A program made the position numbers and the translations under genes. Positions 9,191 through 18,618 of a DNA stretch of 64,000 nucleotides are shown piece after piece. Numbering within the stretch: the stretch's first letter is position 1; each line of letters starts with the position of its first letter. Location of the stretch: positions 124,001 through 188,000 of the forward strand of contig NZ_AUNI01000011.1 in assembly GCF_000447795.1 (NCBI RefSeq), in the 5' to 3' direction. This DNA is from Bacteriovorax sp. Seq25_V (lineage in GTDB: Bacteria; Bdellovibrionota; Bacteriovoracia; Bacteriovoracales; Bacteriovoracaceae). The notes under the pieces were generated by a model. The model did not search any database. It was not told where the DNA came from and was given only the letters and a program-made list of their open reading frames with translations.

Positions 9191-9906
9191 TCTAAGTTCT
9201 CCAAGTAAACTTTCAGAGATGTGAGATTTCTAAATTTTTTGAGAATAAGATTCTTCTTTAGGCCAAGACAAATCTCTTTCACCATTGGAGGTTGTTTTGC
9301 ATAATGCTTTCTGCCGCCAAGACACTCATGAAAGATTTTAATCAGATCGCAAAGATCGTCTTTAAAGTCTTTTACCTTTGGTGGACCGTAGTCAAACATA
9401 TCAAGAACTTTAACATCATAGCCCAGGCCATAAGGCTTGATTAGGATATTTTTTGAGTGAAGATCTCCATGGTATTCTTTAGAACCGTGCATATCCATGA
9501 TACCAAGGACTAGTTTATGAAGAAGAACCAGAGCGTTTAGCACATCCATTCTTTTCCCTTTTTGTCTCTTTAGGAACTCATGTAGTGTCTCACCTTCGAT
9601 GAAGTCAGTGATGAGTAGAGTGATTTTCTCTCCATGGAATTGAATTGTCTCTTGATTAATATACTGGATTACGATTGGATAATTTCTAAGTTTATATAAT
9701 TTCTTAGCATACAAACTTGCTGTCTTATTTTTGATATTACGTTGTGGGAGATAAAATTTGGCGGCCCTTAAAACATTGGTGCCGACTTCTTGAACTTTGT
9801 AGACTTCCCCTTCCCATCCAGAACCAATGCATTCAATTATTTCGTACTTGCTTGCGATGACTTTTCCGGCCGGAAAGTTAAATTCTTTAATATGTGTTTT
9901 GGCCAT
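9181..9906 (-). CDS. Ser/Thr protein kinase, compact
   Basis: The 241-residue protein has a protein-kinase fold: glycine loop IGSGWEGEVYK at 28-37, the ATP lysine at about 50 in RAAKFYL, and a catalytic loop HGDLHSKN with Asp148 and Asn153. The metal-binding DFG is replaced by LDMFDYG, keeping the aspartate at 169. It lacks the C-lobe tail and any membrane or sensory domain, so it is shorter than PknB-type kinases. GGAG stands 8 bases before the ATG. It is translationally coupled to the PP2C phosphatase. Kinases of the ABC1/RIO type share the HGDLH loop and remain an alternative classification. Confidence 0.82.
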   Translation of the reverse strand: MAKTHIKEFNFPAGKVIASKYEIIECIGSGWEGEVYKVQEVGTNVLRAAKFYLPQRNIKNKTASLYAKKLYKLRNYPIVIQYINQETIQFHGEKITLLITDFIEGETLHEFLKRQKGKRMDVLNALVLLHKLVLGIMDMHGSKEYHGDLHSKNILIKPYGLGYDVKVLDMFDYGPPKVKDFKDDLCDLIKIFHECLGGRKHYAKQPPMVKEICLGLKKNLILKKFRNLTSLKVYLENLEWD

Positions 9907-10149
9907 TTAATATGCTCCGAGATCTTTTGCTCTATATCGTAATATTAGCTAATTAAATTAGGGAAAGGAAAAGAAAAGCAGAGATTTTGCGACGAGTTAT
10001 TAACTTAAGTAAAAATTGGATATTTTTTATATAAAAAACAAGTGGTTATGAACGAAATGACGCTTTCCGCATGGGATATAGAAACTGACATTTTGATTAA
10101 AATATAGGAAGATGAAATGCACACACACAACGTTTTTTAAGGATTATAA

Positions 10150-13100
10150 ATGTCAGAACAAACTTCTTTTAGAGAAAGCCATCCAAACAGCTTTGTTCAT
10201 CTTCACTTGCACACTCAATACTCTCTTTTAGATGGTGCAATTAGGTTAAAAGATTTAATCCCAAGAGCTCAAGAACTTGGTGTTCCGGCCATCGCACAAA
10301 CAGATCATGGAAATATGTTTGGAGCGATTGATTTTTATAATCGTTGTCACGCAGCTGGAATAAAACCGATATTGGGTTCAGAAGTTTATTTTACTCCTGG
10401 CTCCCGTCACGATAGAAGTGCCGCAAAGAGAGCTAAGACTGTTGGCTCTCAGGATGCTGAGGAGTCTTCACGTCAAATTCACCACCTCATTCTTTTAGCA
10501 AAAAATAATACTGGTTATAAAAATTTATGTAAGCTTCTTTCTCGAGCTTATATGGAAGGGTTTTACTATAAGCCACGTACAGATATTGAACTTCTTCGAG
10601 AGTATTCAGAAGGACTGATTTGTACAACCGCATGTCTCAAAGGTGAGGTTGGTTATAACTTCTTCACTGGGCAAGATGAAAGAGCTGTTAGAGCAATTGA
10701 GAAGCTAAGTGAAATTTTTGGACCTGATGATTTCTATCTCGAGATTCAAGAAAATGGTATCCCTGAACAGAAAATTGTTAACGAAAAAGTAATTGATTTC
10801 GCTAGAAAAAATAATATTAAACTAGTGGCGACAAACGATGCTCACTATATGACTCCTGAAGATGCGACAGCGCAGGAAGTTCTTCTATGTATTCAGACAG
10901 GGAAGACATATGCTGACGAAAATCGAATGAGGATGACGACACAGGAGTTCTATTATAAGTCTCCTGAAGAAATGCGAGCTGCATTCCATTACTGTCCTGA
11001 GGCGTGTGATAATACTTTAGAAATCGCTGATAAATGTAATGTGACTTTGAAATGGACGGATGACACTGGTAAACAAATTTATCACCTTCCTGATTATCCA
11101 ATTGATACAGGAGAGTCTCCTTCAGAATATTTTGCTCGAGTGGCAAAAGAAGGTCTTGAAGAAAGATTTGCTGGTCCACATTTTAGAAAGTTAGTTCAGC
11201 AAGATAATTGGGAAACTGAGCTTAAGCAACAGTACTATGACCGTCTTCAATATGAAGTAGATATGATTAATCAGATGGGCTTCCCTGGGTACTTTCTTAT
11301 CGTTGCTGACTTCATTCAATGGTCTCTTCGAAATGGAATTCCTGTTGGACCTGGACGTGGTTCTGGGGCGGGGTCTTTGGCAGCATACTCGTTGAAAATT
11401 ACGAATATTGATCCGCTTCCATATAATCTTCTCTTTGAAAGATTCATCAACCCTGAACGTATCTCGATGCCTGACTTCGATGTTGACTTCTGTCAAAGTG
11501 GTCGTCAAAGAGTTATCGAATATGTGACTCATAAATATGGTGAAGATAAAGTAGGACAGATCATTACTTTCGGAAAGCTTCAAGCTAAGGCCGTTGTAAA
11601 AGACGTTGCCCGTGTATTTGATCTTTCATTTGCTGAAGCAAATATGATTTCAAAATTAATTCCAGATGAGATAGGAATTAGTTTAGAAAAAGCAATTGAT
11701 ACGGAACCAAAACTTCAAGAGCTCATTGAAACAGATCAAAAAATTAAGCAGATCTTTACGATCGCAAGAAGGCTCGAAGGATTATACCGTCACGCAGGTA
11801 TCCACGCTGCAGGCGTTGTTATTACAAATGAGCCGCTTGTTGAGTACTGTCCACTTTTTAAAGGTGCGAAGGGCGAAAAAGTTATACAGTTTGATAAAGA
11901 CTTTGGAGAGATGATTGGTCTTGTTAAGTTTGACTTCCTCGGTCTTAAAACATTAACAGTTATTGATCACGCTCAAAAATTTGTAAGAAGAGATTGTGAC
12001 GAAGTTTTTGATATTGAAAAGATTGATTACGAAGATAAGAAAGTTTTCGATTTCATTGGAGACGGACACACGACAGGAGTATTCCAGTTAGAATCTTCGG
12101 GGATGATTGACCTTTGTAAGAGAATTCAACCAGACTCTATTGATGATATTACCGCAATTAACGCTCTTTATAGACCAGGTCCGATGGGATCAGGGATGCA
12201 TGATGAGTTTGTTGAAATCAAGCACGGTAGAAAGCCTGAGACTTATTTATTTGAAGAGTTGAGACCTATTTTAAAAGATACTTACGGAATTATTATTTAC
12301 CAAGAGCAGGTAATGAATATTGCCCGTACAATTGCCGGTTACTCACTTGGACAAGCGGATATGCTTAGACGAGCGATGGGGAAAAAGAAAGCAAGTGAAA
12401 TGGAAAAGCACAAGCAGATTTTCTTGGCCGGAGCGAAAGAGAGAAACTACGATCTTGAAAAGGCCGAGTATCTTTATGACCTTATGGCGAAGTTTGCTGA
12501 GTATGGTTTCAATAAGTCTCATGCGGTTGCTTATTCTTATATTTCGTATCAAACTGCATTTTTAAAGCACTACTATCCAGCACAATTCTTTGCAGGCCTA
12601 TTAAGTACGGAACTTTCAAATACTGAAAAGATTACTATTTATATCAATGACGCCAAAAATTATGGCATCAGTGTTCTCGCTCCATGTGTTAACGAATCTC
12701 TTTGGTTATTCAACGTAGTTGAAGGAAATATTCGTTTTGGTATGGGAGCAATCAAAGGTGTTGGTGAAGCAGCTGTTGATGAGATGATACGTGAAAGAGA
12801 AGAAAATGGCCCATATACAGGGTTCGTTGATTTTTGCGAAAGAGTAAATCTTAAAAATATTAACAAGAGAGTTCTTGAAGCACTAATTAAAGTTGGTGCC
12901 TTCAAAGATTGTGAACAAAAGTTAAATCGTAAGACGATGCTTGAGAATATGGAGATGATTGTTTCTTATGCCAATAAGAAGCAAGAAGAAAAACTTCTAG
13001 GGCAAGTAAACCTCTTTGATATGGGTGGTGATGATGTTGCAGCAATGAATGGTGCTGACATGCTTGATATCCACCATGTTGATGACTTCGATGATAGAGA

Positions 13101-13764
13101 AAAACTTCTCTATGAAGCTGAGTTGATGGGTATTTATGTTTCTGGTCATCCTCTTGATCGTTATCAGGGAGTTATTGAGCAGATGGCATCAATGCCAATT
13201 TCACAAATTCAATCTTTCGATGGTCAAGGTAAGAGAGATATGATTCTTGCCGGAATGATCGTTGAGAAGAAAGATATTATGACCAAGAAAGGGGATCGCA
13301 TGTGTTTTGCAACCCTTGAAGATTTAACAGGAAAGATTGAGTGTATTGTTTTCCCTAAGACTTATGCTGAGTTTGCAGAGTTCTTAAGTACAGATGAACC
13401 GATTATCTTGACTGGTCAAGTCAACCTTTCGGAGGAGCCTCGTAAGTTTTTTCCATCAAAAATTCAAAAACTTAAGGAAGAAGCTGAACAAAGGGTTACC
13501 TCAGTTCGAATTAATGTTAAAATGGATGGAGTAAATCTAAGTCGAATCGACAGATTGAAACAGATTTTATTAGGTTACCGTGGAAGTGTACCCCTTCACT
13601 TGGTTTTTGAAAATGAACTGGGTCGAGCGAGAATTCCATTAGGAGATAGCTTTCTTGTTAACCCTACGCCACAGATGGCCGCGAAGGTGAATGAGATTCT
13701 TGATGATAACGCAGTAAGATTTGTTGTCGATGGGAGACTAGAAGAAGTAGTTGTTAACCAATAA
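10150..13764 (+). CDS. dnaE: DNA polymerase III alpha subunit
   Basis: The 1204-residue protein is the replicative polymerase catalytic subunit. The PHP domain begins at about residue 18 with HLHLHTQYSLLDG. The polymerase core includes GPGRGSGAGSL and PDFDVDFC near 440 with the catalytic aspartates. The helix-hairpin-helix region follows (LIKVGAFKD), then an OB fold near 1030-1110 (DLTGKIECIVFPKTY). The length fits DnaE1. AAGGATT precedes the ATG by a normal distance. It heads a run of five closely spaced genes ending with the TPR gene at 17131. Confidence 0.97.
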   Translation: MSEQTSFRESHPNSFVHLHLHTQYSLLDGAIRLKDLIPRAQELGVPAIAQTDHGNMFGAIDFYNRCHAAGIKPILGSEVYFTPGSRHDRSAAKRAKTVGSQDAEESSRQIHHLILLAKNNTGYKNLCKLLSRAYMEGFYYKPRTDIELLREYSEGLICTTACLKGEVGYNFFTGQDERAVRAIEKLSEIFGPDDFYLEIQENGIPEQKIVNEKVIDFARKNNIKLVATNDAHYMTPEDATAQEVLLCIQTGKTYADENRMRMTTQEFYYKSPEEMRAAFHYCPEACDNTLEIADKCNVTLKWTDDTGKQIYHLPDYPIDTGESPSEYFARVAKEGLEERFAGPHFRKLVQQDNWETELKQQYYDRLQYEVDMINQMGFPGYFLIVADFIQWSLRNGIPVGPGRGSGAGSLAAYSLKITNIDPLPYNLLFERFINPERISMPDFDVDFCQSGRQRVIEYVTHKYGEDKVGQIITFGKLQAKAVVKDVARVFDLSFAEANMISKLIPDEIGISLEKAIDTEPKLQELIETDQKIKQIFTIARRLEGLYRHAGIHAAGVVITNEPLVEYCPLFKGAKGEKVIQFDKDFGEMIGLVKFDFLGLKTLTVIDHAQKFVRRDCDEVFDIEKIDYEDKKVFDFIGDGHTTGVFQLESSGMIDLCKRIQPDSIDDITAINALYRPGPMGSGMHDEFVEIKHGRKPETYLFEELRPILKDTYGIIIYQEQVMNIARTIAGYSLGQADMLRRAMGKKKASEMEKHKQIFLAGAKERNYDLEKAEYLYDLMAKFAEYGFNKSHAVAYSYISYQTAFLKHYYPAQFFAGLLSTELSNTEKITIYINDAKNYGISVLAPCVNESLWLFNVVEGNIRFGMGAIKGVGEAAVDEMIREREENGPYTGFVDFCERVNLKNINKRVLEALIKVGAFKDCEQKLNRKTMLENMEMIVSYANKKQEEKLLGQVNLFDMGGDDVAAMNGADMLDIHHVDDFDDREKLLYEAELMGIYVSGHPLDRYQGVIEQMASMPISQIQSFDGQGKRDMILAGMIVEKKDIMTKKGDRMCFATLEDLTGKIECIVFPKTYAEFAEFLSTDEPIILTGQVNLSEEPRKFFPSKIQKLKEEAEQRVTSVRINVKMDGVNLSRIDRLKQILLGYRGSVPLHLVFENELGRARIPLGDSFLVNPTPQMAAKVNEILDDNAVRFVVDGRLEEVVVNQ

Positions 13765-13794
13765 AATTAAATAATTCATCATCTAAGGAAGGAT

Positions 13795-15174
13795 ATGAAA
13801 CGTATAGTTATACTTTTATTACTAGTATTAAATGTCTACGCAGCGAAGTCTCTTGAAGGAGAGGGGAAGTTCATTGCTCATGATAATGACTCTCTTGAAT
13901 TTATCAAGAAGCAGTTACTTTCAGACGCATTCAAGAAAGTTATTGATAACGAACTAAAGGCTATGGGGCTTGATTATGTTACTTTCTGGCAAAACTACGA
14001 GCAAAAATTCAATGAGCATTTTAAAGAAATTGAAGAGACAGTGGAGCAGAAGTATACAGCTCCAGAGGGGCAATCTCTTTCTCGCCAAGAACTAGAAAAA
14101 AAGAGTGAAGAACTAAGAGATAAAAGACTTACTTCGAAAGCAAAGTTTGGTCGTCTTTCACGTGTTATCAAGTCTTATTCAATTACAAAAATGTCTAAGT
14201 CAGTTCGAGTACCGAATTCTCATTATATTAACATTACTGCACAAGTTGATAGAAAAGACTTAACAGATATCTACTACCGCTTTATTGGTGTTTCAAAATT
14301 TAGAGACCTGAAAAAAGTCTACCTCGATATTTCTTATAATCTTATTGATACAAATTGGCTTGAGTTAGGTGTTGAGACAGAGACAGATTTTACCAATGTT
14401 GTAGCAGACCATTGGAAAAAAAATTTAGAAGGTCAACTCAGTTCAGTTGTAACAAATGGAATTGAGATTGCTGATGATAGTCTGAAGGCGACAGTTAAAG
14501 AGAGACTCAAAAAGTCACGTCTTGTGCTCCTTGCAGAAAAGTCTTCTGGAATATCATCTAGTGATGATTTAGAAGATTCTCTCTATATTACAATTGAAGT
14601 TAATATTAGAAAGACAAATCTTGATGCTGAGCTTGGAAAGATTAGCTTAAACTTCCAAGGCGGCTTTGTTATCACAGACCTAAAAGATAATGGAGTTATT
14701 GCTCACTATGACTTTACGCCTGAAAAATCAGTGTTTGATACAACGGAACAACATAAATTAAATTCAAGTATTGCAAGTACTGTATACCGTCTTCCTTCTC
14801 TAAAGTTTTCACAGATTAGAAAGATTGTTGAAGAGAGTGTTAAGAACAATCAAATCATAGAGATCGTTCTTAAAAACACGAACACCATCAATGAGGCAAT
14901 TTCTTTTGCTCAGAAATTAAAAGAGAAGGGCCTACTTCTTTATATGAATACAGATATCGCTGAAGCAGTAGGGAAGGATGTTAAAATTGAAGTAACTTTT
15001 TCTGGTGCACGTGCGAAGGCGATTGAAATTCTTGGAAAAATGGTTTCTGAAAAGTTATCTGATACAAGAATTGTTACTAAAGACAATATGCTTCCATTTG
15101 TTTTTAATATTGTAAGTCTAGACGGTGGTAATGGGTCTGAAGTAAAGGCCGAAAATTCATCTAACGGAAATTAA
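13795..15174 (+). CDS. Exported protein of unknown function, dnaE operon
   Basis: The 459-residue protein has a cleavable signal peptide ending near VYAA. The N-terminal part, about 25-130, is helical and highly charged; the rest alternates short strands and helices with no family I recognise with confidence. Its strict pairing with the downstream CsgG/FlgT-like lipoprotein (2 bases apart) suggests the two form a periplasmic complex. AAGGAAGG is placed well before the ATG. The position directly behind dnaE is probably chromosomal organisation rather than a replication role. Confidence 0.6.
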   Translation: MKRIVILLLLVLNVYAAKSLEGEGKFIAHDNDSLEFIKKQLLSDAFKKVIDNELKAMGLDYVTFWQNYEQKFNEHFKEIEETVEQKYTAPEGQSLSRQELEKKSEELRDKRLTSKAKFGRLSRVIKSYSITKMSKSVRVPNSHYINITAQVDRKDLTDIYYRFIGVSKFRDLKKVYLDISYNLIDTNWLELGVETETDFTNVVADHWKKNLEGQLSSVVTNGIEIADDSLKATVKERLKKSRLVLLAEKSSGISSSDDLEDSLYITIEVNIRKTNLDAELGKISLNFQGGFVITDLKDNGVIAHYDFTPEKSVFDTTEQHKLNSSIASTVYRLPSLKFSQIRKIVEESVKNNQIIEIVLKNTNTINEAISFAQKLKEKGLLLYMNTDIAEAVGKDVKIEVTFSGARAKAIEILGKMVSEKLSDTRIVTKDNMLPFVFNIVSLDGGNGSEVKAENSSNGN

Positions 15175-15176
15175 TT

Positions 15177-16097
15177 ATGCTAAAAAAAATTACATTTGTT
15201 TTATCACTTATCTTTCTTGCCTCATGCGCAACTGATGTTGTTGACAGGACAAACCACGGAAAGAGACCACTTTCAACACCTAAACAGTATTTTAATGGTG
15301 TAAAAAAGCGAATTGCTCTTGTTGGTTTCTTTAATGAATCTCCATATGGGGGAGAGGATTTAGCGATAACTGCAACCGAAGAGCTTAGAAGGGAATTATC
15401 GCGAGTAGGACAATTTATCATTGATAATCAGGCTTCTCGAATCTTTGGTTCTTCGAAAGAAATTTATGCTGGTGGTGGTGTAAAGTTAGTTCAGATGGCA
15501 AGAAGAGCAAAAGACTCTGGTCTTAACTTTGTTGTCTTTGGTCGAGTGATTGAGGCTCGTATTAGAGAGAAAACAGATGAGATTGGAGTCGTGAGACAGA
15601 CGAAGGCATACACGGAGTCTAAAGTAGAAATTAGAATCTTTGATGTGAATGCTAATAAGGAAATTTTTACAGAAACAGTTAGAGGTTATGCTGATGATAG
15701 TAGTTTTAGATTCTTTGTAGCCGATCAAGAATCTAAACTAGAATATCGCCGTGACCTTCTTAGGTATGTTGTAAAGATTGCGGTCAGAAAATCAATTCCA
15801 CAAATTGTTAATCTCGCCCAGAAACTTGAATGGGTCGGGAGAGTTGCAAAAATTATTGGTACAAAAATTTACATTAACGCTGGTCGCTCAGCAGGAGTTA
15901 ATATTGGAGACATTCTTAAAGTTGTGACAGAGGGAGTCGAAATTTATGATCCTGAAACAGGGGCACTTATGGGCGTATCAAAAGGTGAAATCAAAGGAAC
16001 TATAGAAATTATCGATTTTGTTGGTGGAGATGCTTCAATTGCTGTTCTTCATTCGGGAGGCTCAGTCGCGGAAGGTGACTTTGTTCAGTTGTACTAA
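15177..16097 (+). CDS. Lipoprotein with CsgG/TolB-like and FlgT-C-like domains
   Basis: The 306-residue product has a lipobox LASC with the cysteine at residue 17. Residues of about 45-140 (KRIALVGFFNES, FVVFGRVIEARI) look like the CsgG/TolB N-terminal alpha-beta fold. The last 90 residues (GRVAKIIGTKIYINAGRSAG, then GDILKV and IYDPETGALMG) closely resemble the C-terminal domain of FlgT, a Vibrio flagellar H-ring protein. A role at the flagellar base or in an outer-membrane assembly is inferred from this. The stop codon overlaps the pyrD start as TAATG. Confidence 0.65.
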   Translation: MLKKITFVLSLIFLASCATDVVDRTNHGKRPLSTPKQYFNGVKKRIALVGFFNESPYGGEDLAITATEELRRELSRVGQFIIDNQASRIFGSSKEIYAGGGVKLVQMARRAKDSGLNFVVFGRVIEARIREKTDEIGVVRQTKAYTESKVEIRIFDVNANKEIFTETVRGYADDSSFRFFVADQESKLEYRRDLLRYVVKIAVRKSIPQIVNLAQKLEWVGRVAKIIGTKIYINAGRSAGVNIGDILKVVTEGVEIYDPETGALMGVSKGEIKGTIEIIDFVGGDASIAVLHSGGSVAEGDFVQLY

Positions 16098-17128
16098 TGT
16101 ATAAAATCTTAAAAAAGATTCTCTTTTCAATGGATGCAGAGGTTGCTCATGAAGCGATTATAAACCTCTGCCACTATTATCCACACTTTGCCGAATTTCT
16201 TGGGCGTAAGCATAAGGCGACAGATAATTTTAAATTGAGGGTAGGCTCAAATGACTGGACTTTTCCTGTTGGACTAGCTGCTGGTTTAGATAAGAACGGA
16301 TCTTGTTACCCTTTCTTGTCACACCTTGGATTTGGAGCGGTTGAAGTGGGGACAGTTACTCCCTTAGCGCAGGCAGGAAATGAAAGGCCACGACTCTTTC
16401 GTATCGTAGAGGAGGAGTCCCTTAGAAACTCTATGGGGTTTAATAATCATGGCAGTGGCCAAATGATGGCGAGCCTTAAAAGACTTAACTTAAGACATGT
16501 TCCACTTGGGGTAAATATTGGCAAGAATAAGCAGACTCCTGATGATTTAGCATTTGAAGACTATGCTAAGCTTTTTGAATGCTTCAAAGATCTCTGCGAT
16601 TATACTGTTATTAATGTTTCATCTCCCAATACTCCAGGTTTAAGGTCCCATCAAACCACTGAAGGACTAGAGCAAATTATAGGGGGACTCGGAGACTTCA
16701 AGGGCCATGACCTCTTCGTGAAAATTGCTCCAGATATTGATTCAGAGCAATTGAGAGAAATTTGTGAAGTTGCTAAGAAATATCAATTAACTGGAATTAT
16801 CGCTACTAACACAACGGCCATGCCTGAAGTCGGTGCTGGTGGTGTTTCTGGAAAGATGCTTTTTGAAAAGTCGAAGCAAGTGAGGCTTAAATGTCTTGAA
16901 TACCTTCGTGAAACACCTGAGGTTAATCTTATTGGGGTTGGGGGATTTTCAAGCTTTGAGCAAATGAAGGATTATTGGAAAGAAGGTGGACGTGCTATTC
17001 AGATTTATAGTTCCTTTATTTTTAAAGGGCCTCAAATGCTAAGAGAGCTTGAGGGCCAACTTGAAGCTGAGTTTGGCATCTATGATGTAAAAAACTTTGA
17101 AGAATATCTGCTAGCGATTAGGGATTAG
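16097..17128 (+). CDS. pyrD: Dihydroorotate dehydrogenase (quinone), class 2
   Basis: The 343-residue enzyme oxidises dihydroorotate to orotate with quinone as acceptor. The N-terminal 40 residues form the membrane-associated helices that mark class 2. Then come GLAAGLDKNG (FMN and substrate site), NSMGFNNHG, INVSSPNTPGLR with the catalytic serine loop, and IIATNTT. The start overlaps the stop of the lipoprotein gene by one base. Its partner in the same pathway, pyrE, is located at 28511 in another operon. Confidence 0.95.
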   Translation: MYKILKKILFSMDAEVAHEAIINLCHYYPHFAEFLGRKHKATDNFKLRVGSNDWTFPVGLAAGLDKNGSCYPFLSHLGFGAVEVGTVTPLAQAGNERPRLFRIVEEESLRNSMGFNNHGSGQMMASLKRLNLRHVPLGVNIGKNKQTPDDLAFEDYAKLFECFKDLCDYTVINVSSPNTPGLRSHQTTEGLEQIIGGLGDFKGHDLFVKIAPDIDSEQLREICEVAKKYQLTGIIATNTTAMPEVGAGGVSGKMLFEKSKQVRLKCLEYLRETPEVNLIGVGGFSSFEQMKDYWKEGGRAIQIYSSFIFKGPQMLRELEGQLEAEFGIYDVKNFEEYLLAIRD

Positions 17129-17130
17129 AA

Positions 17131-17646
17131 ATGGAAAATACTTTTTTTGATGAGTCCTTTTTAGAGAGACCTGTAAATCTTGATGAAGCGAAAAAAGAAT
17201 TAATCAATCTAAAACAACGACTTGAAAAAGAAAAAGACTCTTTACGAATAATAGAAATAAATTTAGATATTGGTCGGGTTTCTCGAGTATTAAACCTTTT
17301 AGAAGATGCTGAAAATAGTCTTCTTTGTGCTCATGAAGAAGCGAAAAAGTATAAGTATGCAGATATTTTCTTTAGCTCTGCTAAAGAACTTGGCATTCTA
17401 TATTGTATTCAAAAGCGTTATACTAAGAGTGATGATTATCTATCAAAGTGTGTGAAAATTTCTTCTAAAGCAAAACAGTATAAGGATCAATTGGCCAAGG
17501 TTTTTTTATATTTGGCCATCAGCAAGAAAGATCAAAGGCAGTCAAGCTACGCAACAGAATATACTCAAAACGCCATCGAACTCTCTATCGAAATGGGGAA
17601 GCTCGATTTACTCGAAGTATGTAAGAGGTTTCTTCACTCTATTTAA
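17131..17646 (+). CDS. TPR-like helical protein
   Basis: The 171-residue cytoplasmic protein consists of helix pairs in the tetratricopeptide style, for example GRVSRVLNLLEDAENSLLCA and IQKRYTKSDDYLSKCV. No signal peptide is present. It follows pyrD by 2 bases and closes the dnaE operon. TPR proteins are adaptors, so no specific role can be given. Its stop shares the palindrome TTAA with the stop of the convergent gene. Confidence 0.6.
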   Translation: MENTFFDESFLERPVNLDEAKKELINLKQRLEKEKDSLRIIEINLDIGRVSRVLNLLEDAENSLLCAHEEAKKYKYADIFFSSAKELGILYCIQKRYTKSDDYLSKCVKISSKAKQYKDQLAKVFLYLAISKKDQRQSSYATEYTQNAIELSIEMGKLDLLEVCKRFLHSI

Positions 17647-18548
17647 TTACAGATCGTTTTGTATGTTATGGAAGCACCTTTGTTTTTTTTAAGGTTAACA
17701 TTGAAAGCATTGATGATTTTATCGCTTTTTTCTGAGCAAATACTATCAAAAGCTTTTTTAGCTTCTTCTTTATCTATATCTAGATATTCGATTTTTTCGA
17801 TAATTTCAATCTTGGTATATCCACTTGCATTCTTTAATTCACTATTTAGACTCGATAGAAAAGTATCCCGAAGGTACGGGTCTTGCTTTGTGACCTCATC
17901 AAGCATGGCATAGAAAGTTCCTTTAACCTCTTCTTGAATATTATTAGAAAAATTAAAAAGTTTTACGATATCAGCTTGCTCTTGATATCTATTGAGATAA
18001 AGCTTAAGTGCATTCTCTTGTACAAAATTATTTTGGCTTTTGAATATTGTTTCAAAATCAAGGTCATCAATATTATAGTCAAAAATATTGGACTCTGTAG
18101 AAACTAAGTAGAGAAGTTTTAAATTTCTAGCTAAAACCTTATCGGCAACAGTATTTTTAGGATCAAAATAGCCGTCTTTATCAGCGGACATAGAGCAAAA
18201 GTCTGTAAGGCAGTCAGTGATTTGTTTAATCAACTCTTTGGCGTTTGAATAGATTGAAGTGGGAGCTTGTTTTGCAAAGAATTCTTCTTCTGATTTAGAA
18301 AAATCGATTACTTCGTCAAAATATACTGATTCGGACATTTCTTTCTTTATTGAAGCCTTGAGACTTGTAATATCACTTTTATTCGGAGCTGGAGTGAGGT
18401 CGGGTTCTGCTAATTTTTTCGTTGTTTCAATTTTTTCTTCTTTAGAAGGTTGTTCAACAATCTCCTTATTATCTTTATTTTTTTGTAAGTAAATAATTGA
18501 ACCAATTATTAAAATGATTACCAGAACTGATGTGATTTTCTTGTTCAT
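17643..18548 (-). CDS. Membrane-anchored helical protein with D-C-x4-C motif
   Basis: The start at 18548 gives 301 residues with an N-terminal transmembrane anchor (about 5-20), a Lys/Glu/Pro-rich linker to about 60, and an all-helical periplasmic domain. That domain contains DCLTDFC (Cys113, Cys118) and two later cysteines near the C-terminus. The protein at 21893 has the same layout and the motif DCYTSDC, so I regard them as paralogs. The gene lies 70 bases downstream of the lysozyme-like gene at 18619 and likely works with it. An ATG at 18560 is the alternative start. Function unknown. Confidence 0.6.
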   Translation of the reverse strand: MNKKITSVLVIILIIGSIIYLQKNKDNKEIVEQPSKEEKIETTKKLAEPDLTPAPNKSDITSLKASIKKEMSESVYFDEVIDFSKSEEEFFAKQAPTSIYSNAKELIKQITDCLTDFCSMSADKDGYFDPKNTVADKVLARNLKLLYLVSTESNIFDYNIDDLDFETIFKSQNNFVQENALKLYLNRYQEQADIVKLFNFSNNIQEEVKGTFYAMLDEVTKQDPYLRDTFLSSLNSELKNASGYTKIEIIEKIEYLDIDKEEAKKAFDSICSEKSDKIINAFNVNLKKNKGASITYKTICN

Positions 18549-18560
18549 ATTACCGTCCAT

Positions 18561-18583
18561 AATGGAAGTTTGTAACCTCCATT
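18561..18583 (-). promoter_or_regulatory. Hairpin covering a ribosome-binding site
   Basis: Two 10-base arms, differing at one position that still forms a G-U pair in RNA, flank a 3-base loop just upstream of the anchored-protein gene. On the coding strand the 5' arm contains GGAGG, the strongest SD in the gap. Folding would hide it. A DNA operator is the alternative reading. Confidence 0.4.
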
Positions 18584-18618
18584 ATGATCGGAATATTATT
18601 GCTTTTCAAGTGAAAGAC

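Noticed and set aside
10048-10107. ORF of 19 codons in the dnaE leader
   Set aside because: No clear SD and no attenuator-like hairpin follows it; not enough to call a leader peptide.
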